Part shown: positions 43,801-54,541 of the stretch, in pieces
How the letters are laid out: every line of letters starts with the position of its first letter
How positions within the stretch are numbered: position 1 is the first letter of the stretch
NCBI GenBank assembly: GCA_030762895.1
Contig: CM061066.1
Coordinates: 120,684,715-120,748,714, forward strand
Length of the DNA: 64,000 nt
Source of the DNA: Sophora flavescens
Taxonomy: Eukaryota > Streptophyta > Magnoliopsida > Fabales > Fabaceae
Direction: 5' to 3'
The notes under the pieces: generated by a model
The model's input: only the letters and a program-made list of their open reading frames with translations
What the model was told of the DNA's origin: nothing
The model's database searches: none
Translations under genes and position numbers: made by a program

Positions 43801-44056
43801 TATAAATGAGCCTTTCATAATGGCTTCCCAAGCAAAACAAGTGTTCTACATCACTGATCCTTCTAACAAAAGGTTGTCCGTGGTTCTCCAAGGAAAAAGC
43901 ATGTATAATGGTAGTGATGAAAATGATGAAGATTCAAATCTTGATATTCCTGAGACTCCTTCTTTTTCAACAAACATGCCTAATATAATCGAGGAGACAC
44001 AGGTGGACGATGTACATGCCACTCGTGATGATCATCACGAAGGGATATTGATATAG
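40848..44056 (+). pseudogene. CACTA transposase (TNP2-like), broken
   Basis: The plant CACTA domain order is visible. A transposase-associated N-terminal domain comes first (MDRSWIVCKHTSAEYLKGV, with CCPCVKCLN near 40960-40985). The Transposase_21 core follows, with CPNDCILYTGVHEDNHDCPKC near 41450-41510, DTDGMNPYGNMSS near 41790, and a GHKACPICEE block near 42122. LDVRHCIDVMHVEKNVCDS is near 42433, a DUF4218-like part near 42890-43170 contains MYPVERYMKILKGYVKNP, and a DUF4216-like part runs 43470-43760. Breaks include a stop at 41844 (in the place of a conserved Trp), a frameshift near 42095, one in an A run near 42640, one near 42890, one near 43640, and a stop at 43760. In active elements this protein binds the subterminal motifs and cuts the ends. 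This copy cannot make full-length protein. Confidence 0.9.
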
Positions 44057-44249
44057 GTAGTTTAAACTTGGTATACATTTATAACCTATGTTAATAAATA
44101 TATATTGTTTTGAACAGGCATACATATGGATCATTGTTCCATTTTTCCTTTGCAATTCTGTAATGTGTGTGATATTCTGTGTTACTGGGATATTTAATGA
44201 ATGCAGGGATGGCTTAGGGGAGTGATATTTTAAAACTGAATTTAAAAAA

Positions 44250-44600
44250 AAAATACTATTAACGTCAGTTGTATCATACAACTGACGTTAAAAGTATTTT
44301 ATAAAAATATACAGTACACTATTAACGTCGGTTGTTTATTACAACCGACGTTAAAATTAAACCTTTAACGTTAGTTCTTGATAACAATTGACGTTAGTTT
44401 TAACAAAATTTACGTCGGTTTTGTTAAAGAACTGACGTTAATTTTGACAAAATTAACGTCAGTTGTGTTAAAGAACCGACGTTAATAGTGTTATATTTAA
44501 CGTCGCTTCTCAATCGACGTTAAAAGTTTAACTTTTAACGTCACTGTATTTACGTCCATCGATGATTTCGACGTAAAAAATCAATTTTAACTGACGTAAA
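44250..44600. repeat. Right subterminal repeats of CACTA element
   Basis: Eight or so AACGTCAGTTG/CAACTGACGTT pairs, including GTCGGTTG variants, extending to the right terminus at 44620. Confidence 0.85.
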
Positions 44601-44620
44601 AAGCACTTATTGCACTATTG

Positions 44621-45747
44621 TCGAGTCTTTATTGGAAAGTTTTGTTGAAACTCAGACAAAACAAAATGAAGAGTTTAGACAACAAGGCAGGGCAGTGAAC
44701 GAGGCAATAAAAGAGCTAGCGTCCAAGGTAGACAACTTAGCCATCCACAACAAGATGCTAGAAACACATATTGCCCAACAAGCCAGCACATACTCTAGAC
44801 CTAAGGGTACATTCCTAGGGCAACCCGAAGCAAATCCCATCGAACATTGTAATGCCATACACTTGAGGGATGATAAGCTTGGGGTGGTTAAAAAGGACGT
44901 GGAACCGAAGGAGGACATGAGCGAAAAGGAAGAGCCAGAACCAAAGTATGTCCCTCCACCACCGTACCAACCCCCAATACCTTTCCCACAAAGGTTGGTC
45001 AAGAGAAAGCAAGTGGACATAGAAGCTAAAATGCCTCCTAAACTGAAAGACCCAGGTAGTTTCTCTATCGCTTGCTCGATTGAAGAAGTGCAAATAGACC
45101 AAGCCTTGTGTGACTTAGGGGCTAGTGCAAGCTTGATGCCCCTCACTATCTTGGAAAGGTTGGGAACCAAAGAGTTGAGTCCATTCAAATTCTCCTTACA
45201 ATTTGCGGATGGCTCAACTAGGACTCCTCTAGGCATACTAGAGAATGCTCCTGTAAAGGTAGGGAAATTTTTCATCCCTACCGATTTCCTAGTATTGGAT
45301 ATGAAAGGGAATTCTGAATTCCCCATCATTTTAGGAAGGCCATTCTTGGCCACTGCTGGAGCAATAATAGACGTAAGGAATGGAAAACTCTCTCTAAATA
45401 TAGAGGAAGGCAGGGTAGATTTTCATTTGACTAACTCCTATAAAAACCCTCCTTTTGAGAGCCATGTGTGCAGGATCGATATAACGTCTCCAGTGGTAAA
45501 GGAAGAGCTCAACATGGAAGCAACTCCGAAGATATGCATGGCTAATAATGCACCCAGTGGTGATGGAGTTGGAGTTGCTCATCATGTGGACACAAAACTT
45601 CCGCCAGGAGGGAGTAAGGCCAGGAAGCTCCAAGTGAGAAGAGCGAAGTGGAAGCGCAATTGGCCATATGAGCAGAATCGGCTCTTTGAAGGAGTTCCAT
45701 GGAAGAGAAGTGTTCCTGCACTTCTACGCCCAGTCGACCCCGGTTGA
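44621..45747 (+). pseudogene. Athila-like Gag C-terminus and aspartic protease
   Basis: Continues the gag frame of 38313. First a helical, glutamine-rich Gag tail (ETQTKQNEEFRQQGRAVNE), then a proline-rich linker (PPPPYQPPIPFPQRLVKRK), then a retropepsin-like protease. The protease has the catalytic DLGASASLMPL near 45110-45140, a flap-like FSLQFADGSTRTPLG and EFPIILGRPFLATAGA near 45315. The frame is open to 45747. No RT follows. A GGGAGGCAACCCAA block at 45796, which in related elements lies after pol, suggests that pol was lost by deletion. The protease is the only pol domain left, and by itself it cannot support transposition. Confidence 0.85.
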
Positions 45748-47576
45748 TTGAAGGAAGTATGGTCAAGCTTACGACCGTAAACAAGCGCTTCTTGGGAGGC
45801 AACCCAAGTTTTTCTTTCCCTTTTCCATTTATTTTTGAATTTAGCTCTTGAATAATTTGAGAAGATCAAGAGGCAAAAATCATAAATTAATAGATTTGTC
45901 TAGTGTTTTCAGGTTAAGAAGGAAGGAAGAGCAAGAATGGCTAGGACTAGTAAAGTCAGAAGACATCACGCCCAGGCCGTGACAGTGGTCACGACCGTGA
46001 TGAGCTAACCAAGAGCACCAGAAAGGATCACGGCCCAGCCGTGATATCCATCACGGGCATGATGAGTAGGACCCTAAGATCAGAGAGTATCACGGCCTAG
46101 CCGTGATACAGGTCACGGCCGTGACAGGCCAGCTCCTGAAGACCAGAATTGATCACGGCCTAGCCGTGATACGCCTCACGGCCGTGATACAATTTCCAAC
46201 AAGTTTTGACTGGCATGTGAGCCAACACCCGCTACCACCTCGGTGAGTTGTTCCAATTTTTCTCCTCTATCCGACTTGATTATTTACATTGGGGACAATG
46301 TAAGTTTTTAAGCTTGGGGTAGGGGGTATTTTTGCAAATTTTTGCATTTTTTTCATGTTGCATTCATATAGGCATAGTTTGTATGATCACATTCTCTAGA
46401 TTGCCCCTCACTTAGAATTATGCATCCAATTGTGAGAACTTGGTGCCAAATGAATTGAGATAGTGAATTTTTGAACCCAATTTTTTTTTTCTTGTGATGA
46501 GGCTGAAAATAAAAATTCTTGAGATAATCTTTTGATAGTTGATAATTAGCATGTGGTTCCTTAGATTTGTATTTCTCACTGATTTTTGAACTACTAAATG
46601 TAAGATTTTGAGCCAAAAAGGGGTACTCACTAAATCTACCCCATTCCTTGTGATAGAGTGTTTTAATTCCTCTTGACTGTATTTTCTAGAACTTGACTTG
46701 AAACCGTTTTGAAACTTCAAAAATTTTTGAAAACATATTTGAAAATGATTGAGGCACTAGGTATTTTTTTCCGGCCTTCTGAGCTTTGATTGATTAAATG
46801 CTACCCCTTAGTTGCCCAATTTTGAGCCTAAAAGAATAAAATACTTTTCTTGGTACCTTGAATTACTTTGATAAATAGTGCTTGGTATGGCACCTTTTAA
46901 AGTATTACAAAAGGGGTAAAAAGGTAGTTTGAAAAAGTATGGGATGAGAAAGTTAGAAAATATTTCTCTTGAATTGAAAATCTCCCCTTCTCCAAATGAA
47001 GTAAATAAAACAAAATAACAAAAAAATGGAGAAGGGGATGACAAAAAGGAAGTGAGAAATAAAAATAAAAAGAAGGAAAGAAAGGTGGAAAAATTAATCA
47101 AAACCAAAAAGGTATTTTATAAGGTGTCATGCTTTGCAATGTTTGATAATTTGTTCAACCTTCTTGAAATTTCCTTTTCTTGATTTCCCCACCTAACAAT
47201 TAATCCCATGGCCACATTATAACCAAAATAAAAGACATCTTGATTCTTATGTGTTTTCATTAATAAAGTGGAGATTTGGTTAATAGTCAAGCTTATGGTA
47301 GAATACCTTCCTTGAGGAAATTGAGCGAATTGTCATATACCCTTGAACACTTGAGTGAGGTGAGAAGAGTGCCCGAATCAGTGAGAATATGAATTTAGGA
47401 AACCTAAGCTTCTAATTGGACTTGAAATCGATTATCTCTTGAGGATTTATTTGAATATGCCTGTCACTTGGATTGGTTTCTTGGGTTCTTGGTTCACTAT
47501 CCATGCTTTGATTATTTATATCTTATGGCCTTGGTGATTGCTTGAGGACAAGCAAAATCTTAAGCTTGGGGTGATT
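45748..47576 (+). other. Non-coding 3' internal region of Athila-like element
   Basis: No coding frame of note. Contains a CACGGC palindrome array at 45960-46200, AT-rich and purine-rich stretches (46960-47110), and a polypurine-type AAGCTTGGGGTGATTT at 47562-47577 just before the 3' LTR, which serves as plus-strand primer in this group. Confidence 0.7.
45960..46200. repeat. CACGGC palindrome array outside the LTR
   Basis: Six to eight units of ATCACGGCCTAGCCGTGAT type alternating with less perfect units, the same motif as in the LTRs but located 1.4 kb upstream of the 3' LTR. Confidence 0.85.
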
Positions 47577-48991
47577 TGATGAGTGTGATTTCACCTCATC
47601 TTTGTTTATCATTTTGCATGCATTTTCATGTAGTTTAGGCATATTTAATTTGATTTTTGTTAGTTTTTATCTTGGAATGGGTAAGGCGGTTTTTGTGGTG
47701 TTGTTTTGCAGAAATCAAGGAAAAATGCTCAGGATCAACCATGATGGAGCTCGGATGAAGATGGAGCTTGAAAAGTGAAGAAAATGAGCCAAACAGAGCC
47801 CATCACGGCCTAGCCGTGATGACCATCACGGCCATGATCAAGCAGAGCTTAAAAAGACAAAAGACCAAGTCGAGCCGGTCACGGCCTGGCCGTGATGGCC
47901 ATCACGATCGTGACCTGTTAGCTGAGCCAGACCCCCACAAGTCAGAATCTGTCACGGCCTAGCCGTGATGAGCATCACGACCGTGACAGACCAAAAATTG
48001 AAGAAGCGCCCAGGGCAGAAGCCGTCACGGCCTGGCTGTGATGGCCATCACTGTCGTGACGCACATTACTTGGATCAGAAGCAACTAATTTGGATCTAAT
48101 TTGAGTTAGATTGGGATTCAAACTTCCCAAATCTATAAATAAGGGATCAAGGCAGAGGCAAAGGAGGACTTTTTGGGCTGCTACTTAGGCTACAATTTAG
48201 GATCTCTCTCTTCTTCTCCTCCTCTCTTCTCTTAGTTTATTTTCATGTTATTTGTAGCCAAGCTTGTCATCTCCATGGCAAGGCTTGAGTAGTAGTTTAA
48301 TTTCTAGGGATTGGGGCTATGCCCAAGGTTGTTCTATGTTGTTAATTTGATTTTGTATCTTTGTTAATTGCGATTTTGCTTTAGATCTGATTTCTAGTGT
48401 TTGAATTACTCGTAAATTCGGTGGTCACTTGTTTGCGTGTCATAGACATTCTAAGGAGGAACCTAGTGGTGAACTTAGGTGTCGGATCTATAGAATCAGA
48501 CTTAGGACTGAAATCACGAGAGTTAGAAGCCGTCCTTCAAGGATTAACGAATTGTCACAAAACGCAAAGGGTCCAATCTAAATTCGACTACCACAAAAGT
48601 AGGGGTTGGTTTAATTGGGCACGGTTTTTGTAACCCGAGAGGGAGATTAAACTATTAGAGGATAAATTCGCCTTCAAGGCAATCTCGATAATTAACAAGG
48701 GTTAATCGTTTAGTAACATAAATGATCTTGTTGGTAACCCAAATCCCTAGGAATCCATTTAGATCTGAAAAACCATAAACTGTTTACTTTCTGTTTTATT
48801 TGATCCTGATTTTAAGTTATCTCTTATTTCAAATATCAAATCTTTTAAAAAAAAATCTCTTTACACAGTCCATTTTTATCATTTAAAAATTAGTTGCGAT
48901 TTGAGACACGTCTCTGTGAGATCGATATCTTTTATTACTTGGCGACAATCCGGTACACTTGCCGGATCGCACGTGCGCTCGCACGACATCA
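47577..48991 (+). repeat. 3' LTR of Athila-like element
   Basis: 1415 bp, starts TGATGAGTG and ends GACATCA, followed by the TSD copy accac. TATAAATA at 48134-48141. The CACGGC palindrome array lies at 47800-48065, upstream of the TATA box. Confidence 0.9.
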
Positions 48992-49005
48992 ACCACCGTC
49001 AAGAA

Positions 49006-50210
49006 CTGTCGTCGTGATCACGAAGGCAGGCCCGATGATCCTTTCTTTATCCCCCCGAGGAACATTATGGAGATGGCCCTTGAAGGTGAAATGGTTAACG
49101 CGACGTGCGCCTCATTATGGTGGACGTAAGTACATTTTATTTGTAACTTAACTAATTAAGTTTTCAATACGATTATAATTATCATGTTTTTTTCAATACC
49201 TTAGGTATTTGAATCGCCTGTGTATTGATAGGGTCAACCTCGAAATTTATGGATTTATTGACCCATGCTCATTCAGGGTGAGTGTCTACTTGGGTCAGAT
49301 GATATTAGCGCAAACATGCGGCGTATGCTTGGTCGAGGCAACAAACAGTGCTAACTAGCACCTTACCTCAAGGAGTAAGTACATGTTTACAAGTGGTTTA
49401 TAATTATTTGCCGCATATGCTTGGTCGAGGCAACAAACAGTGCTAACTAGCACCTTACCTCAAGGAGTAAGTACATGTTTACAAGTGATTTATAATTATT
49501 TGTGACTTGTCACTAACTAGCACCTTACCTCAAGGAGTAAGTACATGTTTACAAGTGATTTATAATTTTTTGTGACTTGTCACTAACTGTTCCCAAATAT
49601 AGTAAACATTGGCAGTTATTGATCATCTGTCTCTATGTGAATGTTGTGATCTTCTTATGTTCACTGGGAAGGAAGCCGACAAAGGATCTCAAGGGCATTG
49701 TTGATAGGTAAGCTTTTAATAAATTTAATTAGTACTACATTTGCTTTATTAATTACTCTGAAATCTACAACATACTTTAAATGTTTATTTTCTTATGATA
49801 GATCTATGGACACGCGTCGCATGTGGGATGGTAATAGGCCTAGGCCTATTAGGTGGATTTACCCTAATGTAAGTAGTTTACTAGTACCCGTGATTCAATT
49901 CTAGTTTACAATAGTTATTATTAAGTGTTTACTCATCATATTCAAATTGGGTTCATTTGTAGTCTCATAGGCAACATGGCAAATGAGGTGTGGATATTAT
50001 GTTATGAAGTGGATGCTCAACATTGTCTCCGCCGGTATTACTAATGGATGAAGAGAGGTAAGTAATATAATTTGTAATAGTTATAGATTAATTATGTTTT
50101 GTTTTAGTTTATTAGATATAATGTTTAGTTTATCTTATGTTAATTGAACGTGCATACTTTCGACACTCGAACTCTACTATCTGAAGGAGACATTAATGAC
50201 ATAAAGGTGT
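49006..50210 (+). pseudogene. Ulp1-like (C48) cysteine peptidase domain of CACTA element, decayed
   Basis: Exon ends seen: to 49125 (MEMALEGEMVNATCASLWW), 49205-49374 (YLNRLCIDRVNLEIYGFID), 49603-49707 (HWQLLIICLYVNVVIFLCSL), 49802-49868 (DTRRMWDGNRPRPIRWI) and 49963-50057 (CGYYVMKWMLNIVSAGITNG), then a remnant near 50160-50210 (TRTLLSEGDINDI). All introns start GTAAG or a close variant. HWQLL and CGYYVMKWM hold the likely catalytic His and Cys of the Ulp1 fold. A frameshift in a C run near 49055, a stop in exon 2 and one in exon 5 show decay. Related domains cut SUMO from proteins; in CACTA elements their use is not established. Confidence 0.75.
49318..49585 (+). repeat. Threefold repeat across an exon end and splice donor
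   Basis: A unit of about 92 bp ending in ACCTCAAGGAGTAAGTACATG plus intron start occurs at 49318-49409, 49411-49502 and, shortened, 49512-49580. The splice donor is thus present three times. Confidence 0.9.
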
Positions 50211-50257
50211 GAAAAATTTAAGGAAAGTACTTGATGAAATGAATTGTCAAGGTTTTG

Positions 50258-50849
50258 ATACGAATCTTTGGGTAGGCGAACCGGGGAGCAGGAGGCTTCG
50301 GTATATAAATAACACCGCCGGGGATGAGGGGACCCCATTAGATACCCCTGGCATTGAGAAGGGATGTTGATGTTTGCCGGAGGGTGTGGTATCTCCGGGG
50401 TATGAAATTAAAACTGTCGGGGTGGGGGACCTTGAGAGAACAACCCCAAGTGGATCCAACGACTCGTTTATATTTAAATGATATGTATTCCTTTATGTGC
50501 AGGACTTGAGTTAAGAGAAAATTAATACAAGTCATTCCATAAGTACTCTTCCGAGGGACAGATTGTCCACATGAATCTTTGTTTGTTTGTGAAATTATTT
50601 GTACAAGAATAGATGGTTATGACATGTGGTTGTTTTTGGTTTCCTATGGTATCCTCCGCGCGCAACTGCAGAGACTAATCCCTCGAGGTACTGGACGACA
50701 TTGAAGGGTTGACCTCTCCCAACCAGGTTTTCTCCACGTGACATGTGGTTTGAAAATAATTATAAAATTGTTTGAATTATTTCTTGTGTGATAGTATGAT
50801 TTTTTTTCGCACGTGTTTTGTGTCACTGCATGTGTTTGGGGGAAACTTT
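50258..50849. other. Unassigned segment with GC-rich core
   Basis: 50258-50460 is clearly more GC-rich than its surroundings (GAACCGGGGAGCAGGAGG, GCCGGAGGGTGTGGTATCTC) and is open on the minus strand for 70 codons. A second GC-richer patch is at 50655-50745. Neither has terminal repeats or a protein family that I recognise. Confidence 0.4.
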
Positions 50850-52403
50850 TGTTAATACCTCATAAGTCTGAGACACATTCAATGTGTAAATTCTCTAAGT
50901 TTTGATGATTCCAAATAGATTAAGTATGGTGATATTGAACCTTATGAAATTACTGATAAGTCTGATAAGTGTGCAGGAAAATAGACTTAAGGTCACTCGT
51001 CTAAAAATCTGACCCGTCTAATTTTTAGTACAACGTAGTTTTTAGACTTGTTTAAAAACTCACCCGTCTAAAAATTAATCATCTCAGACATAGACCAAGT
51101 CAAAGCTCAATCAATATTCTGACGTGGCAAGAATCATAAGTCTAAAGAAGCCTCAGTGGATCACTCGCCTAAAATGACTCAATCACTTTTCTAAGTTTTG
51201 GATCATTATCGTCTGCCTAATTATGGACTGCACAAGCACCCGTCTGAATTTGAAACACTGCTACACTTGATACAGTGTCAGTTTTTTAGAATAAAGTCCA
51301 AGTCAACATTATTCAAATAAGATGCCTTCCTTAAGGATCTCGAAGACCTTTGGACAAGAGCACAAAGGATAAAGAATAAAGAACGTTTGTTTCAAGGTTT
51401 TAAGTAATAAACACGCAACCTTTGTACCACAACAGTCACCTTTTAGCTGTTCTAGTACAAAGTAAAAGTGCTTTCCAGAAAGTGAACTGAGTGCTGCAAT
51501 GAAAGAGGAAAGCTCTCTGCTGCAAGTACAAGGAGCTTGCTGCTGCAACTCTGAAACAACAGCTGCTCAGAACAAAAGTATACTCTTGAAATGCCTTGTT
51601 AAAACTCAACGTCCCTAAACATTTAATGCCTAAACAGAATGACTATTTGGCATTAATGGCGTTCCAGAAGCTCAAATCTAAGAACACACTTTTTGAAGCT
51701 GTGCCTAACGGATAAATTGATTGAAGTCTTTATATAGATCAACCATGAAGATGAAGACAAGAAGTTGAATATCATTAAGAACTCTGTGCAAGAAGCATTT
51801 ACTCACTTCATTAACTTCTTCATTCTTTCATTGAATAACCATTCAATCATTTGATATTAATTCGCAGTCTTTCATACGTCATATTTATTTCACTCTCCGA
51901 GTGTGATATGAAAGATTTGTAAGTTGTATTAACTACAAAAACCTTTACTCTTTTATGAGTTGAGCCTGAAGAGGCCTGGTGGGTAAAGAATACTTGTTTG
52001 AGTGTTGAGCTTGGAGTGGCTATGTGTGCAAAGAATACTTGTACTGTAATCTGATTAGTTATAGTGGAAACTTCTCTTTGCCAAGAACTGGATGTAGCCC
52101 TATGGATTTTGGGGGTGAACTAGTATAAAACTCTTAAGTGATATTCATATTCCCTTATCTCCTTAATTTGCTTAAGTGTTATTTGTTTAAGCGTTTAACT
52201 TGCATGGAGTTAATATTGTGAATATCAATCTCTGTTTTAACCTTCTCGTGTAATGCGTGTGTTCTGTCTCAAAATTAGACGAGTCACCCATATAATTTTC
52301 TGTTTCTTTATTTTTGCTTGTTGTGCCGGCGAAAATAATTTTCAAAGTTTCCTAAAAAGTTGGTAAACACAATTCAACCACCCTCTGGGTAGAGCACATA
52401 ACA
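50850..52403 (+). mobile_element. Copia (SIRE/Maximus-like) LTR
   Basis: About 1.55 kb from TGTTAATACC to GCACATAACA, followed at once by gag coding sequence. TATATAG at 51731 is a plausible promoter. The block ACTGGATGTAG then GGTGAACTAGTATAAAAC near 52088-52135 is shared with the other Copia LTRs here. Motifs ACTCGTCTAAAAAT and CACCCGTCTAAAAAT are repeated at 50995-51170. The expected iMet primer site after the LTR is not recognisable. Confidence 0.65.
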
Positions 52404-52427
52404 GTGTAGAGGAAAAGATCTTGGAAA

Positions 52428-53417
52428 TGGCAGGAGAAGCCAGTACAAGCAAGAATCATGCGGGGAGAAGGATCCTCAATGTCGAGACCTCCATACTTCA
52501 ATGGAGATGACTACATCTACTTGAAAGAGAAGATGAAGTGGTTTTTACAATCCACTAACTCCGATCTCTGGGATATCATTAAAGAAGGTCCCTATGTTCC
52601 TAACGATGATAAAGGAGCAGAAGTTCCTAAAGCTAGCATGACCTCTGATCAAAGAGCAAAATGATAATTTAATGCCAAAGCTAGATATGCAATCATGTGT
52701 GCTTTGAGAAGAGAAGAGTTTGAAAAGGTCTCTGCTTGTGAATCTGCAAAAGAAATGTGGGATCCACTAGCTATTACTCATGAAGGAACTAACAAAGTAA
52801 GGAGACCAAAGTCAGTATGTTGGTCAGAAAGTATGAGCTGTTCAAAATGGAAGAAGGAGAAACTATGGGCCTTATAGTTTGAAATCTCTAGGAAAAGTCT
52901 ACAAGACCGAGGAACACATTCAAAAGATTCTCAGAAGTCTTCCAAAATAATGGAAACCTCTTGTAAATGTTGTATCTCAAGCCAAAGATCTATCAACACT
53001 GAACCCAGATGAGATTCTTGGCACTCTTCATATCCATGAACATGAGCTGATTGAAGAAAATAATGAAAAGAAGAGCAAATCCATTGCTCTCAAGGCTGAC
53101 AAGAAATCATCTAAGGGATCTGCATCAAAAGCTCTAAAAGTTGATGAATCTTCAGATGAAACTGAGGAATCAAATGAGGATGACTCTGATGATGAAGATA
53201 ATGAACTTTCTCCTCTTACCATAAAAATGAAAAAGCTCGGAAGAAAAGAAACTTCAGAAAGGACAAATCTTTCAGGCGCTTTAGCAAAGAAAAATACAAC
53301 AAAGATGGTGGATCAAATGTCAGAAATGTCATTGTGTGTTATGAATGTAAAAAGCCTAGTCACATCAAGGCAGAATGTCCTCAACTTAATAAGCAACTTC
53401 CCAAGAAGTTCTTCAAC
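52428..53417 (+). pseudogene. Copia Gag, truncated
   Basis: Reads RPPYFNGDDYIYLKEKMKWF near 52480-52540 and EEFEKVSACESAKEMWDPL near 52710-52765, typical of the Copia Gag (UBN2-like) domain. An acidic lysine/serine-rich stretch follows (53090-53215). A CCHC knuckle with CYECKKPSHIKAEC lies near 53335-53380. Stops at 52665 and 52878 and frame changes interrupt it. At 53418 the sequence switches to LINE sequence of the segmental duplication, so all pol domains are missing. Confidence 0.8.
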
Positions 53418-54541
53418 AAAAAGGTTTTATGAAATTCGCATCATGAAGGTATTTATTCCTCCAAAACCATAACATATAACATGTTGTAATCCACACAGAA
53501 GCCCAATCGAGATCCGGAAATCTACCCAAATTCCCATTCATATGAATGGCAATCCAATGAAATAAGTCACTAAAGAAGAAAATACTCCTATGATCAAATT
53601 TCACCAGGTGATGCCAAACCATCGAAGCAAGCGGACAATCTCACAAGGAATGAAGAATCGATTCTGCCTTAGAAGAGTAAAAATGGCAGAAAGGGTCACC
53701 CAAACCTCTACGAAACTTCCACTGATTAGTCATCAATCGACCATGATTAATTTGCCAGGAAAAGTAACAAATTCTTTCTAGCACTTCCAGCTTCCAGATG
53801 TTCTCCCACAGAGCAATACCTTCACTCTCAAAGTGCCCTTGTAGCATTTTATAAGCACTTGAAACTGAGAACTCCCCAAAACGATCACCCGGCCAGAGAG
53901 GAGCATCCTGTCCATTATCCGGATAAGGCGGCAAAACTGCTGAAATCTTGTTAACAATCTGTGCAGGCAACATGTTCCCGAGCATATCAAGCTTCCATTT
54001 ACCCTGGATGTTCACCATATCTGCAACACGTCATGAGAGCAACTGAGAAGGGATAAGCCCAAAAACATCTTCGAGTTTCAAATTTGGATCAAGCCAACAA
54101 TCAGCCCAAACATTAACACTTGACCCATCTCCGATGGCCCAGGTTTCTGAAGCTTTTAAAAAAGAGCATAATTAACCAAGTTTTTCCAAAGAGCAGAATC
54201 TATTGAGCTAGCCATAATATCTTGATTCCTTAACCTCAGAAGAGAAAAAATGTCAGAAAAGGTCACCCAAACCTCTACGAAACTTCCACTCATTAGTCAT
54301 CAATCGACCATGATTAATTTGCCAGGCAAAGCAACGAATTCTTTCTGGAACTTCCAGCTTCCAGATGTTCTTCCATTGAGAAATACCTTCACTCTCAAAG
54401 TACCGTTGTAGCATTTTATAAGCAATTGAAACTGAGAACTCCCCCATACGATCATCCAGCCAGAGAGGAGCATCAGGTCCATTATCCTGATGAGTAGGCA
54501 AAACTGCTGAAATCTTGTTAACAATCTCTGAAGGTAACATG
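53418..54541 (-). pseudogene. LINE fragments (copy B)
   Basis: The minus strand encodes VWHHLVKFDHRSIFFFSD (zf-RVT) at 53413-53640, DAPLWPGDRFGEFSVSSAYK near 53860, and the second fragment with MLPSEIVNKISAVLPTHQ near 54500. Stops interrupt all parts, for example near 53640. The RNase H domain present in copy A (21377-21800) is missing because the duplication starts inside the zf-RVT/RNase H linker. It resumes at 56973 after the LTR. Confidence 0.8.

Larger units (their letters stand above)
38314..44620 (+). mobile_element. CACTA (En/Spm-type) transposon, TSD tcg
   Basis: 6307 bp from CACTAGTGGAAAA to a slightly decayed TGCACTATTG, with tcg at 38311-38313 and 44621-44623. Subterminal repeats TAACGTCAGTTG/CAACTGACGTTA crowd both ends. 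A split transposase gene with the plant CACTA domain order lies in the right two thirds. The clean 3-bp TSD and continuous flanking gag frame support a late insertion. Confidence 0.93.
36686..48991 (+). mobile_element. Athila-like Ty3/gypsy element, gag-protease only, TSD accac
   Basis: Flanked by accac at 36681-36685 and 48992-48996. The 3' LTR is complete (47577-48991); the 5' LTR is cut at about 37340 by a deletion that also removed the primer site and the start of gag. Gag and protease remain, but there is no reverse transcriptase, RNase H or integrase before the 3' LTR. It is itself interrupted by a CACTA element at 38314-44620. Without that insertion it would be about 6 kb. Confidence 0.9.
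48997..50260 (+). mobile_element. Outer CACTA element, right part
   Basis: Resumes after the accac duplication with exons of a Ulp1-like peptidase gene that match, exon by exon, those of the element at 61686-64000. The right terminus and right subterminal repeats were not found; the element fades near 50260. Confidence 0.65.

Noticed and set aside
44652..45353. Minus-strand open stretch of 233 codons
   Set aside because: Antisense shadow of the Gag tail and protease, which is clearly the coding strand (DLGAS motif).
50258..50460. Plastid or mitochondrial DNA insertion
   Set aside because: No organelle gene or rRNA/tRNA motif is recognisable; composition alone is not enough.
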